Assembly: GCA_039638595.1 (NCBI GenBank)
Contig: JBDIWM010000006.1
Coordinates: 1 to 59,270 of the forward strand
Origin: Atribacterota bacterium
Lineage (GTDB): Bacteria; Atribacterota; Atribacteria; Atribacterales; Caldatribacteriaceae
DNA length: 59,270 bases
Reading direction: 5' to 3'
Shown here piece by piece: positions 48,329-57,465 of this stretch (the first letter of the stretch is position 1; every line of letters starts with the position of its first letter). The notes below the pieces were generated by a model. It searched no databases, was not told where the DNA came from, and saw only the letters and a program-made list of their open reading frames with translations. A program made the position numbers and the translations under genes.

Positions 48329-49375
48329 TTAGAATGGATTCAGTTGATCGAGCGTAATACAACCATCTCTTTTGACCACCACCATGCTCTCCAGACGAAC
48401 TCCCCCCCATTCTGGAAAATAGAGCCCCGGTTCAACGGTTACCACCATGTTTTCAGAAAGCACAACCTGGCTCTGTGGATTGATGGCCGGTTCTTCGTGA
48501 ATCTCTATGCCCACCCCATGTCCCAAACCATGAGTGAAATACGCTTCGATTTTTTTCTGAGAAAGAGATTTTCTCACGATTTCGTCAATCTGGCAAGCAA
48601 CCATCCCTTCTCTGAGATGCTCTTTAGCTAATTTCTGTGCGTCACGAACCCACTGGAATATCTTTCGAAATTGTTCATTATGCCGATTCCCAAGATATAC
48701 AGTACGGGTGAGGTCGGCACAGTATCCCTTGTACCGAGCTCCCCAGTCAACCAAAACCCAGCTTTCCCACTCAAGCTTCGTCTTTTCAGGGTGGGCATGG
48801 GGAAGTGCCGTGCGCCTCCCTGCGGCGACAATGGTTGGGAAAGCCACTTCTCCTCCCAAAGCCCGCATCTGATAATCAAGTTCAATGGCAACGTCTCTCT
48901 CTCGTATCCCAGGTTTTAAAAAGGGCACAACCCTCTCAAAGGCTTTTTCCGATATGGCCAGTGCTTTCTTGATCATGGCCAATTCCTCAGATTCCTTTTT
49001 CATTCGGAGGTTTCTCACTGGAGAAATCATGGCGGTTGGATTCAATCCTTCCCCTTCTAAAGAACGAATGAACGCACAACTCACCCTTTCATCAACAGAA
49101 AGCTCTCTTTTCCCCTCCTCTTTCATTTTCTCCGCAATATTCTTAGCCACCTGATGGCGAAACTCCAGAATTTGTGCCTTAATTTTTAGCTCTTCCTGCG
49201 CCTGCGTGGTATATCGTCCGTCACAGAAAAAGACCGGTTCTCGTTCTTGGAAAAGAAGCAAAAACCCCGCAGAACCAGTGAAGCCCGAGAGGTAGAAAAG
49301 GTCTGCCGGATGCGTCACAAGCAGAGGGCGCTCCAAAACTTTCGTCAGGGCTTCAACACGTTTCTCCCAGTTCAT
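48329..49375 (-). CDS. pepQ: M24 family Xaa-Pro aminopeptidase
   Basis: The 348-residue protein has a creatinase-like N-terminal domain and a pita-bread catalytic domain. The metal ligands lie in LVDWGARYKGYCADLTRT, THGLGHGVGIEIHEEP and a C-terminal VVTVEPGLYFPEWGGVRLE. It removes N-terminal residues before proline or splits Xaa-Pro dipeptides. Neighbours aroQ and efp match the aroQ-pepQ-efp order of Bacillus. It overlaps aroQ by 23 bases. Confidence 0.93.
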   Translation of the reverse strand: MNWEKRVEALTKVLERPLLVTHPADLFYLSGFTGSAGFLLLFQEREPVFFCDGRYTTQAQEELKIKAQILEFRHQVAKNIAEKMKEEGKRELSVDERVSCAFIRSLEGEGLNPTAMISPVRNLRMKKESEELAMIKKALAISEKAFERVVPFLKPGIRERDVAIELDYQMRALGGEVAFPTIVAAGRRTALPHAHPEKTKLEWESWVLVDWGARYKGYCADLTRTVYLGNRHNEQFRKIFQWVRDAQKLAKEHLREGMVACQIDEIVRKSLSQKKIEAYFTHGLGHGVGIEIHEEPAINPQSQVVLSENMVVTVEPGLYFPEWGGVRLESMVVVKRDGCITLDQLNPF

Positions 49376-49808
49376 GTTTTTCTCCTCTCAGAGCAAATGC
49401 TTCCATTGCCAGAACAAATCCCCAAGGACCGAGACCAGAAATCTGCCCCCAGCATACTGGGGCGATAACCGAGTGATGGCGGAACTCCTCCCGAGCATAG
49501 ATATTGGAAAGATGCACCTCAATGGTGGGAATGTTGACAGCCTTAACAGCATCCCTGATGGCAAGGCTATAATGGGTGTATGCCCCAGGATTCATGATAA
49601 TTCCGTCCACCTCTTTTCGGTTTCTATGAATACAATCGATAATTTCCCCTTCGTGGTTCGACTGGAAAATTTCTATCCTCGCGTTGATCCTTTTGGCTTC
49701 CTCTTCAAGCATCACTTTGAGGCCTTGAAAACTCAATGACCCGTAAACTTCTTTTTCCCTCTCTCCCAAAAGATTAAGGTTTGGTCCAAAGATAATAAGA
49801 AGCCTCAT
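49353..49808 (-). CDS. aroQ: 3-dehydroquinate dehydratase, type II
   Basis: The 151-residue dodecameric-type enzyme has IIFGPNLNLLGERE, the catalytic tyrosine Y22 (KEVYGS), GIIMNPGAYTHYS and IEVHLSNIYAREEFRHHS. I chose the ATG at 49808 (GGGAGGA upstream), sharing one base with the aroB stop. It carries out the third shikimate step, directly after aroB in this unit. Confidence 0.96.
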   Translation of the reverse strand: MRLLIIFGPNLNLLGEREKEVYGSLSFQGLKVMLEEEAKRINARIEIFQSNHEGEIIDCIHRNRKEVDGIIMNPGAYTHYSLAIRDAVKAVNIPTIEVHLSNIYAREEFRHHSVIAPVCWGQISGLGPWGFVLAMEAFALRGEKHELGETC

Positions 49809-50908
49809 TATTCCTCCCTTTTTTCCAGAAAAGATAAAACCCACTCAAGATCGTTTTCGTTCACCTCGACTCCCCACTGGGGGGAACCAAAGTCCTTAAG
49901 AAAAACAAAGCGGATTTGACCTTCCTCTTTCTTTTTATCCCGACAAAGGGCCGAGACACAAGTTAACCTGTCGAGCGGATACTCAAGGGAGACTGGGAGC
50001 CCAAAACTCTGTAAAATTGCTCTCTGTTGCTTGAAAATCTTCTCATTAGACATACCCAATTTCCAGGCCAGGAAAGCCTCTCCCACCATTCCGATGGCCA
50101 CCGCTTCCCCGTGACGGATGACCCCGTAACCCAGCGCTTTCTCCAAAGCATGCCCAACGGTGTGGCCGTAGTTCAAGATGCTCCGCAAACCTCTGTCTCT
50201 TTCGTCTTCCTCCACAATCCTTCTTTTAAAATCCACAGCCAGAATTACCAGTTCTTCCAGTACCTCCCAATCCCTTCTCTTTATGGCTTCTCGATACTTC
50301 TCAACAAATTCAAGGAAATCACCACCACTGAGAAAAGCCACCTTCAAAATTTCACTTAAACCCTCTCGGTACTCTCGCTCTGGAAGTGTTTCCAGGAAAG
50401 AGAGGTCAATGAAAACTCCCCGAGGTTGGTAAAACGTCCCCACCAGATTCTTCCCCTCCTGGAGATTCACTCCCGTCTTCCCCCCGATGGAACTGTCCAC
50501 CTGGGCCAATAAACTGGTGGGAATCTGAAAGTAATCTATCCCTCGCAAAAACGTCGAAGCCACAAAACCGGTGATATCCGTCACCACACCTCCACCAAAC
50601 GAAAGTAGAAAATTCCTGCGGTCTATATCGAACCTGATGAGTTCATGATAAATTGCTTCTACCGTGGTCAGATTCTTGTGTGCTTCTCCATCCGGAATAA
50701 CCACTTTTCCCAGAGTGAATTTTTCCTGTTCGAAAGAGGACACAAGTTTGTCGGTGTGAAGCGCATCCAAAGTGGTGTTGGTAATAAGTACCCCTCTTTT
50801 CGATGGAAAAAAGACGCAATCCTTCCACCCCTTTTCGCCGAACAACATTTTTCCAACGAAAACTGGGTACGACCTCCCTTCAGAGAGCGACACCACAATT
50901 TTTCGCAT
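49808..50908 (-). CDS. aroB: 3-dehydroquinate synthase
   Basis: The 366-residue NAD- and zinc-dependent enzyme has LSFGGGVVTDITGFVASTF, PTSLLAQVDSSIGGKTGVNL, LNYGHTVGHALE and RHGEAVAIGM. I chose the ATG at 50908, with GAGGAG upstream, 29 bases inside aroK. It converts DAHP to 3-dehydroquinate. Confidence 0.96.
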   Translation of the reverse strand: MRKIVVSLSEGRSYPVFVGKMLFGEKGWKDCVFFPSKRGVLITNTTLDALHTDKLVSSFEQEKFTLGKVVIPDGEAHKNLTTVEAIYHELIRFDIDRRNFLLSFGGGVVTDITGFVASTFLRGIDYFQIPTSLLAQVDSSIGGKTGVNLQEGKNLVGTFYQPRGVFIDLSFLETLPEREYREGLSEILKVAFLSGGDFLEFVEKYREAIKRRDWEVLEELVILAVDFKRRIVEEDERDRGLRSILNYGHTVGHALEKALGYGVIRHGEAVAIGMVGEAFLAWKLGMSNEKIFKQQRAILQSFGLPVSLEYPLDRLTCVSALCRDKKKEEGQIRFVFLKDFGSPQWGVEVNENDLEWVLSFLEKREE

Positions 50909-51401
50909 GCCGTATGATCTCCTCAACGATTTCTTCTTTGGTCATTCCATTTCCATCTATTATAACACTGGCTCGTTCATAAAAAGGGAGCCTCTGAAGG
51001 TACAGTGTTTCCAGGTGCTTCAGCGTAGGATATCTTATGGTTAATGGTCTTCCCGGGTCGTTTTTAATCCGCTCGTAGAGCGTGTCCAACTTCCAGCGCA
51101 GAAAAACAGTCAGGAAATACCTCTTGAGGATTTCCCAGTTCTCTTCTTTTATTGGCAGTCCTCCACCAGTGGCCAGAACAATTCTCTCCTTATTAGCGAC
51201 TTCTCTTAACACTCTGGTTTCCCACCGGCGGAAGTATTCCTCTCCATACTGCTCAAAGAGGTGGGGAATAGAAAAGCCGGTTTGTTCTTCAACCAAGGAA
51301 TCAGTATCTAAAAAGCGCCAACGTAATGATTCTGCTACCATCCAGCCAATAGTCGTCTTGCCACTTCCCATAAAGCCCAGAAGAGCAATCCTGGAAATCA
51401 T
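50880..51401 (-). CDS. aroK: Shikimate kinase
   Basis: The 173-residue P-loop kinase has GFMGSGKTT (9-17), the substrate site DTDSLVEEQTG, ATGGGLPIKEENW and the LID RPL segment NDPGRPLT. No good ribosome binding site precedes the ATG. It is the first shikimate gene after the pilus cluster and lies 15 bases from the lipoprotein stop. The pil-aroK-aroB neighbourhood is also seen in proteobacteria. Confidence 0.94.
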   Translation of the reverse strand: MISRIALLGFMGSGKTTIGWMVAESLRWRFLDTDSLVEEQTGFSIPHLFEQYGEEYFRRWETRVLREVANKERIVLATGGGLPIKEENWEILKRYFLTVFLRWKLDTLYERIKNDPGRPLTIRYPTLKHLETLYLQRLPFYERASVIIDGNGMTKEEIVEEIIRHAKNCGVAL

Positions 51402-51416
51402 TTGGTGCTCATTTTG

Positions 51417-52262
51417 CTATGGACCAGGCGTAGGTGTTGGGGAAGCAACCATACAAACCTCTTCCACCTTTGCTACATTCGTTACCGTAGACATACCACC
51501 ATTGATGTCATGCACCAGAGCTACACCAACAACTGAATCATTCGGCTTCATCCTCACGGTATCAGATACAAAAGGTGCTGTGACATCGATACCGGCCGGC
51601 TCCCCATTGATATAGAATTCCACTTTGGTGATGACCATCACGTCATATTCACCCGTAAGAGCACAACCGATATTGGCTGCAGCCGTGTTCCCACAGGAAG
51701 CACAGCCCTCTTCAACGGTACAGAAGAATTCCAGTGTTAACCCTGAAGGCAGTCCTTCCAACATGTTGAATCTGAATGCCCCTCCCTCATAACTCACATC
51801 ATGCATCGCATAATCCACACCGCTGAAGGTGATGGTAACCACTACGGCTGGGATACGATTTGACTTTAGGTACGCTTCAACATCCGCAGGCAAAAGGTCA
51901 ATTTCTCGAGTCACTGAAAAAGCTTCGGTACCAGCAAAAGAAGCCATGGGTGTATCCGGTGGAATAACATCGATGCTGGTACTCAAAGTGGCAGTAAGAT
52001 GAGGAAGGGCCGTACCATCCTTCTTCTTGTATTCAAGGCGATATTGAGTTATCTGCACACCAACTTTATTTAGCGGTGTAAAAGTAAATTTCACCAGTCC
52101 CAAGTTATTCGTAAATGTTTCGGAAGGCATAACCACTTCACCAGTGATACTCACCTTAGCTCTGGGAAACATGGGATTATCGGAAAACCAGCCACAACCA
52201 GCAAGGGACAAAAACAGCGCCAATACGCTTACTACAAGACCAAAGAACCTTAATTCCTTCAT
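51417..52262 (-). CDS. Predicted lipoprotein of the pilus cluster, function unknown
   Basis: The 281-residue protein begins with a signal peptide and lipobox LSLAGC, lipidated cysteine C23. A beta-rich body follows (repeated VSITGEVV, VVVTITFSGVD and VEFYINGEPAGI segments). The middle has four cysteines within about 25 residues (CTVEEGCASC and IGC) that could form disulfides or bind metal. A Pro/Thr tail SPTPTPGP ends the protein. The ATG at 52262 is preceded by AAGGAGGA. I do not recognise the family. As the gene directly after the secretin, it could be a pilotin or a surface subunit, but this rests on position alone. Confidence 0.75.
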   Translation of the reverse strand: MKELRFFGLVVSVLALFLSLAGCGWFSDNPMFPRAKVSITGEVVMPSETFTNNLGLVKFTFTPLNKVGVQITQYRLEYKKKDGTALPHLTATLSTSIDVIPPDTPMASFAGTEAFSVTREIDLLPADVEAYLKSNRIPAVVVTITFSGVDYAMHDVSYEGGAFRFNMLEGLPSGLTLEFFCTVEEGCASCGNTAAANIGCALTGEYDVMVITKVEFYINGEPAGIDVTAPFVSDTVRMKPNDSVVGVALVHDINGGMSTVTNVAKVEEVCMVASPTPTPGP

Positions 52263-52274
52263 CACTGTCCTCCT

Positions 52275-53966
52275 TCAATACCCAATGAGATGAGGAGTCA
52301 GAAAAACAACGAGCTCTGTCTCTTTATGGGTTTTGCTCCGGAGAGTAAAGAGACTTCCGATGAGCGGAATTTCGCTCAAAATAGGAATACGGGTAATGTT
52401 TTCGATATCTTCACTCCGGATGAGTCCTCCAATCACTAAAGTTTCTCCCGGATGCAGACGGGCAGTGGTATCGGCATTCTTAATACTTGTTTGCGGGTCC
52501 TTAAAGGCCAGTCCAGCCAGTACGTACTCTCTCTCGGTGTAGGTGCTCACTTCAGGTTTGACGTGCACCACGACCGTCCCCTCTGAAGTGAGGATCGGAG
52601 TCACTTCCAAGGTAATTCCCACATCGAGAAACTGCAATTCTCCAGGAAGAATTCGTCCTTCTTCATCGGTGCGGAGGTTCCGAAAGGGAATAGAATCTCC
52701 AACATGAATGGTGGCTGTTTTCCCACTGAGGGTCAAAATTCTGGGATTCCCCACCAACCTAGCCAAATTTCTCTTTTCTAGAGCCTTAAGAGTAACTTCC
52801 ATCAATTCCTGGCGCTCCATGGAACCACCCAGGGTGAGTTCTCCAAAGGCGATCTGTCCTTCTTTTCCACCAGAAGTCCAGGTCACACCCAGGTCTTTAA
52901 CCTTTTCCCGGTTAATTTCTATGAGCTTGGCCTCAATCATAATCTGAGGGAGCTTACGGTCTAAATTTACGAGCAGTTCCTCACAAGCTTTGATTTCTTC
53001 TTCTGTTCCCCGAACAATGAAGGCCTTCTGCATGAAATCGTAATTCACCCGTTCTTCTTCATGAACAACAATTCTCAGAAGTTCCCGGATTTTCTGAAGT
53101 TGTGCTTCATCTTCATAAATATTATTGGAAAGGTAAAAAGTCTGAGTTTTCAGAGCAACGTCGATTTTATTCAGAATTTCTACTATCTGATTGAACTCCT
53201 CTTCCTTTCCCCGAATAACAAGAGCCCGGCTTCCTTCGTCAACGGCCACACGTTCCGCTGGAACAACAAGGTTCAAAATTTCTCGGGCCTTTTCAGGGGC
53301 GATACTTTTGAGAGGAAACCTGCGCACTTCAAATAGTCCAAAAGATTCGTCGAGTTTTTCTTTTCGAGCAACGATAATGTTATTTCCTAGTTTTACCTGC
53401 CCCAGACCACGTATGGTGAGTATATATCCCAGTGCCTGATCAAAGGTAAGGTTTTCAAAAGAAGCAGTAATCTTCCCCTCTACCGAGTCATCGACAACCA
53501 CATTGACACCAGCCACTTTGGCTAAGGCTACGATCGCGTCTCGTACTTCGGTATCGTAAAAATCAAAGGAATAGAGATTTTGTTTCTTTGGCCTCGTTTC
53601 AAACGGGCCTTTCAGAATGACACTGACCAGACGCCCTCCGGCTTCATCATAGGCTTCATATGTCGTAGGTCGATCGAGTTCAACCCAGATGACGAGCTTT
53701 AACTCTCTTTCGGTAAAAATAATTTTCTGCAAAGGGCCGACAGTCATGGATCTTTCAGCGTAGGGCAATCCACTATGCGCACCTTCCACTTCTAAAGCCA
53801 GATGGTATTCATCGGGTGAGACATCCTTCCACTTCACCGGCGCGTTGAATTTGAAGGTGAGCTTAATCTCACCGTGGTCCGCCCGCCAAAATAAATCCTT
53901 GAGCGTTGCACCGTATAGAGGTGCGACAAAGGCAAGGAGAAAAAGGACTGTAAGACTAACATCCAA
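52275..53966 (-). CDS. pilQ: Type IV pilus secretin (PilQ-like)
   Basis: The 563-residue protein has a signal peptide ending near residue 19 (APLYGA). An AMIN-like domain occupies about the next 100 residues. A secretin short domain (FDFYDTEVRDAIVALAKVAG) and an N1 domain follow, then the secretin core with VPIL, IGGLI and a terminal ETELVVFLTPHLIG. Secretins form the outer-membrane gate for pilus or pseudopilus, so the cell should have an outer membrane or an equivalent layer. The gene order pilM-N-O-P-Q is classical. Confidence 0.93.
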   Translation of the reverse strand: MDVSLTVLFLLAFVAPLYGATLKDLFWRADHGEIKLTFKFNAPVKWKDVSPDEYHLALEVEGAHSGLPYAERSMTVGPLQKIIFTERELKLVIWVELDRPTTYEAYDEAGGRLVSVILKGPFETRPKKQNLYSFDFYDTEVRDAIVALAKVAGVNVVVDDSVEGKITASFENLTFDQALGYILTIRGLGQVKLGNNIIVARKEKLDESFGLFEVRRFPLKSIAPEKAREILNLVVPAERVAVDEGSRALVIRGKEEEFNQIVEILNKIDVALKTQTFYLSNNIYEDEAQLQKIRELLRIVVHEEERVNYDFMQKAFIVRGTEEEIKACEELLVNLDRKLPQIMIEAKLIEINREKVKDLGVTWTSGGKEGQIAFGELTLGGSMERQELMEVTLKALEKRNLARLVGNPRILTLSGKTATIHVGDSIPFRNLRTDEEGRILPGELQFLDVGITLEVTPILTSEGTVVVHVKPEVSTYTEREYVLAGLAFKDPQTSIKNADTTARLHPGETLVIGGLIRSEDIENITRIPILSEIPLIGSLFTLRSKTHKETELVVFLTPHLIGY

Positions 53967-53971
53967 GATTC

Positions 53972-54520
53972 TTACTCGGCCAGTGAAAATACAAATTCCC
54001 TCCCCTGATACTCAAGAGTTACCTGTTTTCCCTCTACTTTAACCAATTTCACACCTTCTTGCAATGGTTTTTGAGAAGTAAGAATGCGAATATTCCCGTC
54101 AATTTCTACAATAATAGCCTTCCCCTGTGGAGAAACAACCATCCCTTTCACAGTTACCTGGACAGATTGTTCCTCTGGAAGTGGTTCGAGTTCGACTTCT
54201 GGAATCTTTTTCTCTGTTGATGAATCCGGCTCTTCCACGGCAATGATGAACTCTTCTACTGAGGAAATCCCCCTTTTCGCCAGGAAAATATCGCGAAAAG
54301 ACCGTAACTCCTGGTCAGAATACGCTGGAAGAAAGAAATTTTGCACTGGTTCATTCTGAGGTGGAGAAAGGTTGGACTTCGGTACCACAATGATGGGGGG
54401 CAAAACGGGCGCAGAGGACGGATTTCGCAGCCCCATTCCCATGAAATCATAACTGAGAAAAACCATCACACCGAATCCTACGGCCAAGAGAAGAACCGCA
54501 TAACTTTCTTTTCCCCTCAC
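53972..54520 (-). CDS. PilP/GspC-like inner-membrane pilus assembly protein
   Basis: The 182-residue protein has one N-terminal membrane helix (about 7-28), a proline-rich linker, and a small C-terminal beta domain (VTVKGMVVSPQGKAIIVEI onward) resembling PilP or the homology region of GspC. It would connect the PilMNO platform with the secretin. The identification rests mainly on its slot between pilO and the secretin. The GTG start overlaps the pilO stop (GTGA) and follows GGAGGGG. Confidence 0.75.
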   Translation of the reverse strand: MRGKESYAVLLLAVGFGVMVFLSYDFMGMGLRNPSSAPVLPPIIVVPKSNLSPPQNEPVQNFFLPAYSDQELRSFRDIFLAKRGISSVEEFIIAVEEPDSSTEKKIPEVELEPLPEEQSVQVTVKGMVVSPQGKAIIVEIDGNIRILTSQKPLQEGVKLVKVEGKQVTLEYQGREFVFSLAE

Positions 54521-55074
54521 GGTGTCCCCTCCTTAGTCTGGATCTCCGGTAAAGGTAAACTCAAAAGGTACGTCACCAACTGAGCGTTCACCAGGAATCC
54601 TTCCTGTTCTCTGCGAAAATTGAAACTTTTGACCTGAACAAGGCGTGGTGACTGACGAAGACAATTTAAAAAGAGCAAAAAGTCGAGAAAAGAGGTACGC
54701 AAAGAAACCTGCAACGGAAACTCCATATAATCGCTTCCCGATTGCATTCCCTGGGGCACAAGAGAAAGGAGTTCCACGTTCGAGAGGAACGAAGCGTCCT
54801 CAATGGTCAAAAGGAGGTTGGGAATTTCTTTCTCATTAGGAATCCGTTCTTCCAAGATCTGGGCCATGTCTTTCAAGCTTTCTAACCTAGTTTCGAGTAC
54901 TTCAAGTTGCTGGACCCTTTTTTGCAGGACCATAATTTCCTGCTGCAGGCGGTCTCTTTCCTGCAACAGCATATCAACTTTGTGCAAAACCGGCGTGATT
55001 ACAAAAAAAAGAAAAAGAATCAAAGCACCAACCCACGAAAGAAGGTACAGCGACCAGTTCTTTTCAAAATTCAT
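54517..55074 (-). CDS. pilO: PilO-like pilus alignment protein
   Basis: This 185-residue bitopic protein has a short cytoplasmic tail, a membrane helix (LLSWVGALILFLFFVITPVL), a coiled coil (about 35-75, rich in Leu, Glu and Gln) and a ferredoxin-like globular end. PilO pairs with PilN in the periplasm. It overlaps pilN by 4 bases and the pilP-like gene by 4. Confidence 0.85.
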   Translation of the reverse strand: MNFEKNWSLYLLSWVGALILFLFFVITPVLHKVDMLLQERDRLQQEIMVLQKRVQQLEVLETRLESLKDMAQILEERIPNEKEIPNLLLTIEDASFLSNVELLSLVPQGMQSGSDYMEFPLQVSLRTSFLDFLLFLNCLRQSPRLVQVKSFNFRREQEGFLVNAQLVTYLLSLPLPEIQTKEGTP

Positions 55075-55628
55075 AGTTTTTTCAGCTCCAGAGAAAGGTC
55101 AAAGTTGTACATTACTCCATCCGGAGTGAGATTGAGGGAGCGGAAGTCCGCCGAGGAAAAAATGTCCGGATAACGAGAAATCATTTCAATAAACCGTGCA
55201 ACACTGAAAATACTCTGTGCTTTACCCTTACAGTCAATTTTATTGGAGTCGAAACTGGCTTCCTCAAGATAGAGATCCGGAGGCATACTCCTTCCGAGGA
55301 TAGCCAGAATCTTTAGCCAATCCGGTTCCTTGACGACCAGAGACTTGAGGACCTCAACCCTTTTTTCAATTCGATTGATTTCCTCCTGAACCACTTTGAA
55401 TCTTTTTTCCCTTTCTCTGAGCTGTCCCAATTCAGCTTCAAGAATTGTATTTTGGCTAATAAGAGAATTGACTTCCAGCCAGGTAGTAAGGTACGTATAA
55501 ACATAAAATGTGGTAAAACTCAGAAGTAAAGTCAGAAAAAATAATCGCACCCAGTTTGGGGCGCGTCTCACCACGTACTTCTTGGGCAGGAGATTAATTT
55601 TTACTGGGTAACTCACCTTCAGTTCCAT
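55071..55628 (-). CDS. pilN: PilN-like pilus assembly protein
   Basis: The 185-residue protein begins with the PilN cytoplasmic motif INLLPKKYV that contacts PilM. It then has a membrane helix (LFFLTLLLSFTTFYVYTYLTT), a coiled coil (LGQLREREKRFKVVQEEINR) and a ferredoxin-like domain. It overlaps pilM by 10 bases. Confidence 0.9.
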   Translation of the reverse strand: MELKVSYPVKINLLPKKYVVRRAPNWVRLFFLTLLLSFTTFYVYTYLTTWLEVNSLISQNTILEAELGQLREREKRFKVVQEEINRIEKRVEVLKSLVVKEPDWLKILAILGRSMPPDLYLEEASFDSNKIDCKGKAQSIFSVARFIEMISRYPDIFSSADFRSLNLTPDGVMYNFDLSLELKKL

Positions 55629-56617
55629 AAACTCACTCCTACTGCGGTTAAAAATCTCCCACTGAGAACCTTTTCCTTACCCAGTAAAAGAGGTTTGACC
55701 TCCTGACAATCAAGCGCCACGTTTTGCAGGATTTCTTTTCTCAATGGATAAAGCGAAGCACCACCACCTGTAAGCAGGCACTTGCCGCTTGTGGTATCCA
55801 GTTTGAATTCACTCTGAAAAAAGGCGATAGAGCGACGCAATTCCACAATCAAATCCTGGCTGACATCTTGCACAGCCTCTTCCAACTGGTATGGAATGTC
55901 CACTTCGTTCTTCCCCCGGTTCATGACTTCCATGATTTCCACTGGGAGTAGATTGAACTTCTCACGTAATGCATTCCACACCCTTTTCAATCCCCAGCTA
56001 AAATACCGAGAAAAAACCAGCTTTCCTCCTGAAAAGTAGGTGATCATGCTTTTCTGAAATCCAACGTCCAGAATAACGAAAGAAATCTGCAATAAACCCT
56101 CTTCCATACTCAGAACGCCACGAAGAAGACTCAGGGACTGGGGTTCCATCGCTTCTACTTTGATTCCAGCCTTCAAAAAGGATTCGACACAAGCATTTAC
56201 GGCAATCGCCGGAAAGGCAGAAAAAAGAATTTCTAATCCCCGTTCGTCTTTTTTGAGAATCTGCCAGCCAACCTGAAGATTGTCTTCACCGACAATGATT
56301 GAACTGGCTTCCCATCGAATGGCGTTTTCCAATTCTGCTTCAGACATTTCAGGCAAAGTAATTGTCTGAAGCACCATCTGAGGATGGTAAAACGCAAGAG
56401 CAATTTCACGGGGAAGGCGATGTCTTCGCCAGAATAGACGAAGATTTTCAGTCAGGAGATTCTTGCTCTTGATTTCCCCCTCCGAGAACACTTCTCCTGG
56501 GAGTGCTAACTCCCCGACTCGAAGAACCTCAAACCGCCCCTCCTTTTTCTTCTGTGATAGGCAGTACTTCAAAGAGTAATCGCCTAAATCCACTCCTAAC
56601 ACTTTTTTACCTCGCAT
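55619..56617 (-). CDS. pilM: PilM-like actin-fold pilus protein
   Basis: The 332-residue cytoplasmic protein has the actin/FtsA-type phosphate motif VLGVDLGDYSLK (6-17), a second VILDVGFQKSMITYFSGG and GKCLLTGGGASLYPL. PilM binds PilN on the cytoplasmic face of the membrane. I chose the ATG at 56617, which overlaps the upstream gene by 11 bases. A TTG at 56641 adds eight residues and neither start has a clear ribosome binding site. Confidence 0.92.
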   Translation of the reverse strand: MRGKKVLGVDLGDYSLKYCLSQKKKEGRFEVLRVGELALPGEVFSEGEIKSKNLLTENLRLFWRRHRLPREIALAFYHPQMVLQTITLPEMSEAELENAIRWEASSIIVGEDNLQVGWQILKKDERGLEILFSAFPAIAVNACVESFLKAGIKVEAMEPQSLSLLRGVLSMEEGLLQISFVILDVGFQKSMITYFSGGKLVFSRYFSWGLKRVWNALREKFNLLPVEIMEVMNRGKNEVDIPYQLEEAVQDVSQDLIVELRRSIAFFQSEFKLDTTSGKCLLTGGGASLYPLRKEILQNVALDCQEVKPLLLGKEKVLSGRFLTAVGVSLWN

Positions 56618-57023
56618 ATGGCTTAACGAAGGGATTTTCAACCCACAACAGTTCGATTACTCCTTCCTTCCACCGAAATCGTGCCTCTAGGAGCAGAACC
56701 CCTTCTCTTCTGACGGTTATTGTATCACCAGTTATGGTAACCGTATAGGAGGGCATAAAAGAAGACACCAAATTCTCCTGCATGAAACCCGGTCCTCTTT
56801 CTTCTAAGAGGCTCACCGTTTCCCAGAGAACCCCTTCTATCTCGTACTCTTTTTTCACTTCTCCCACGTAAGCCTGCATAAACTGACTATGGGAACGCAT
56901 CCACACTCCAAGGATAGCCGAAAGGACACAAGATAAAGCCATCAGCATCAGAATGGAAAGCTCCAAAAAACCTTTCCTACCGCTTCCAGAAGTGGGGTCC
57001 CACCAGAAGCACAAGTTCTTCAT
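56607..57023 (-). CDS. Minor prepilin-like protein
   Basis: The 138-residue protein has GRKGFLELSILMLMALS: a basic stretch, a gly-phe junction and a hydrophobic helix. The expected +5 glutamate is instead at +3, so cleavage is uncertain. The rest is short and beta-rich. It is the fourth of four consecutive prepilin-like genes and may be a PilX-type initiator. The ATG at 57023 is preceded by GGAAAG, within the end of the previous gene. Confidence 0.7.
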   Translation of the reverse strand: MKNLCFWWDPTSGSGRKGFLELSILMLMALSCVLSAILGVWMRSHSQFMQAYVGEVKKEYEIEGVLWETVSLLEERGPGFMQENLVSSFMPSYTVTITGDTITVRREGVLLLEARFRWKEGVIELLWVENPFVKPYAR

Positions 57024-57465
57024 GCTTCTTTCCAAACGAAAAAGGAACAGAAATTTTCAAAATTTCGTTATTCTGAGAGAATTTTTCTACCCGGAACCCG
57101 GCTTCCTGATCGCACCACTCTGCGATCGGATTCGCCGCACCTTTATTCAGGACTACCAGAGTCTCGTTTACCTGATAAATTACAATACCATTATTAGGGA
57201 AGTTCAATTTGAGCTTTTTCCCTTCAAGCAAAAGCTCTGCAGAAGAACTGTATCGCGAGAACTGAAAAAGGGTATATCCAGTTACCATCAATGTCTCTGA
57301 GAGCTCTATCCGAGCAATCATGCGTTCATACATCATAAGATACTGTGGTAGCGACGTGAAAACAAGCATTGCAGCCAATAATGCCATATTTCCTCCAAGA
57401 AGGCTTTCCAAGATGGTGAATCCCCTATTTTTTTCGGAGCGTCTGCAAAGAGATAATTTCCTCAT
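56977..57465 (-). CDS. Minor prepilin (PilW-like)
   Basis: The 162-residue protein has a leader rich in Arg and Lys, the cleavage site RG-FTILE with +5 glutamate, and a hydrophobic helix with small residues (SLLGGNMALLAAMLVF). A longer globular region ends with FSFGKKHEELVLLVG. It belongs to the minor pilin set that primes pilus assembly. The ATG follows AAGGGG and overlaps the previous gene by 41 bases. Confidence 0.82.
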   Translation of the reverse strand: MRKLSLCRRSEKNRGFTILESLLGGNMALLAAMLVFTSLPQYLMMYERMIARIELSETLMVTGYTLFQFSRYSSSAELLLEGKKLKLNFPNNGIVIYQVNETLVVLNKGAANPIAEWCDQEAGFRVEKFSQNNEILKISVPFSFGKKHEELVLLVGPHFWKR

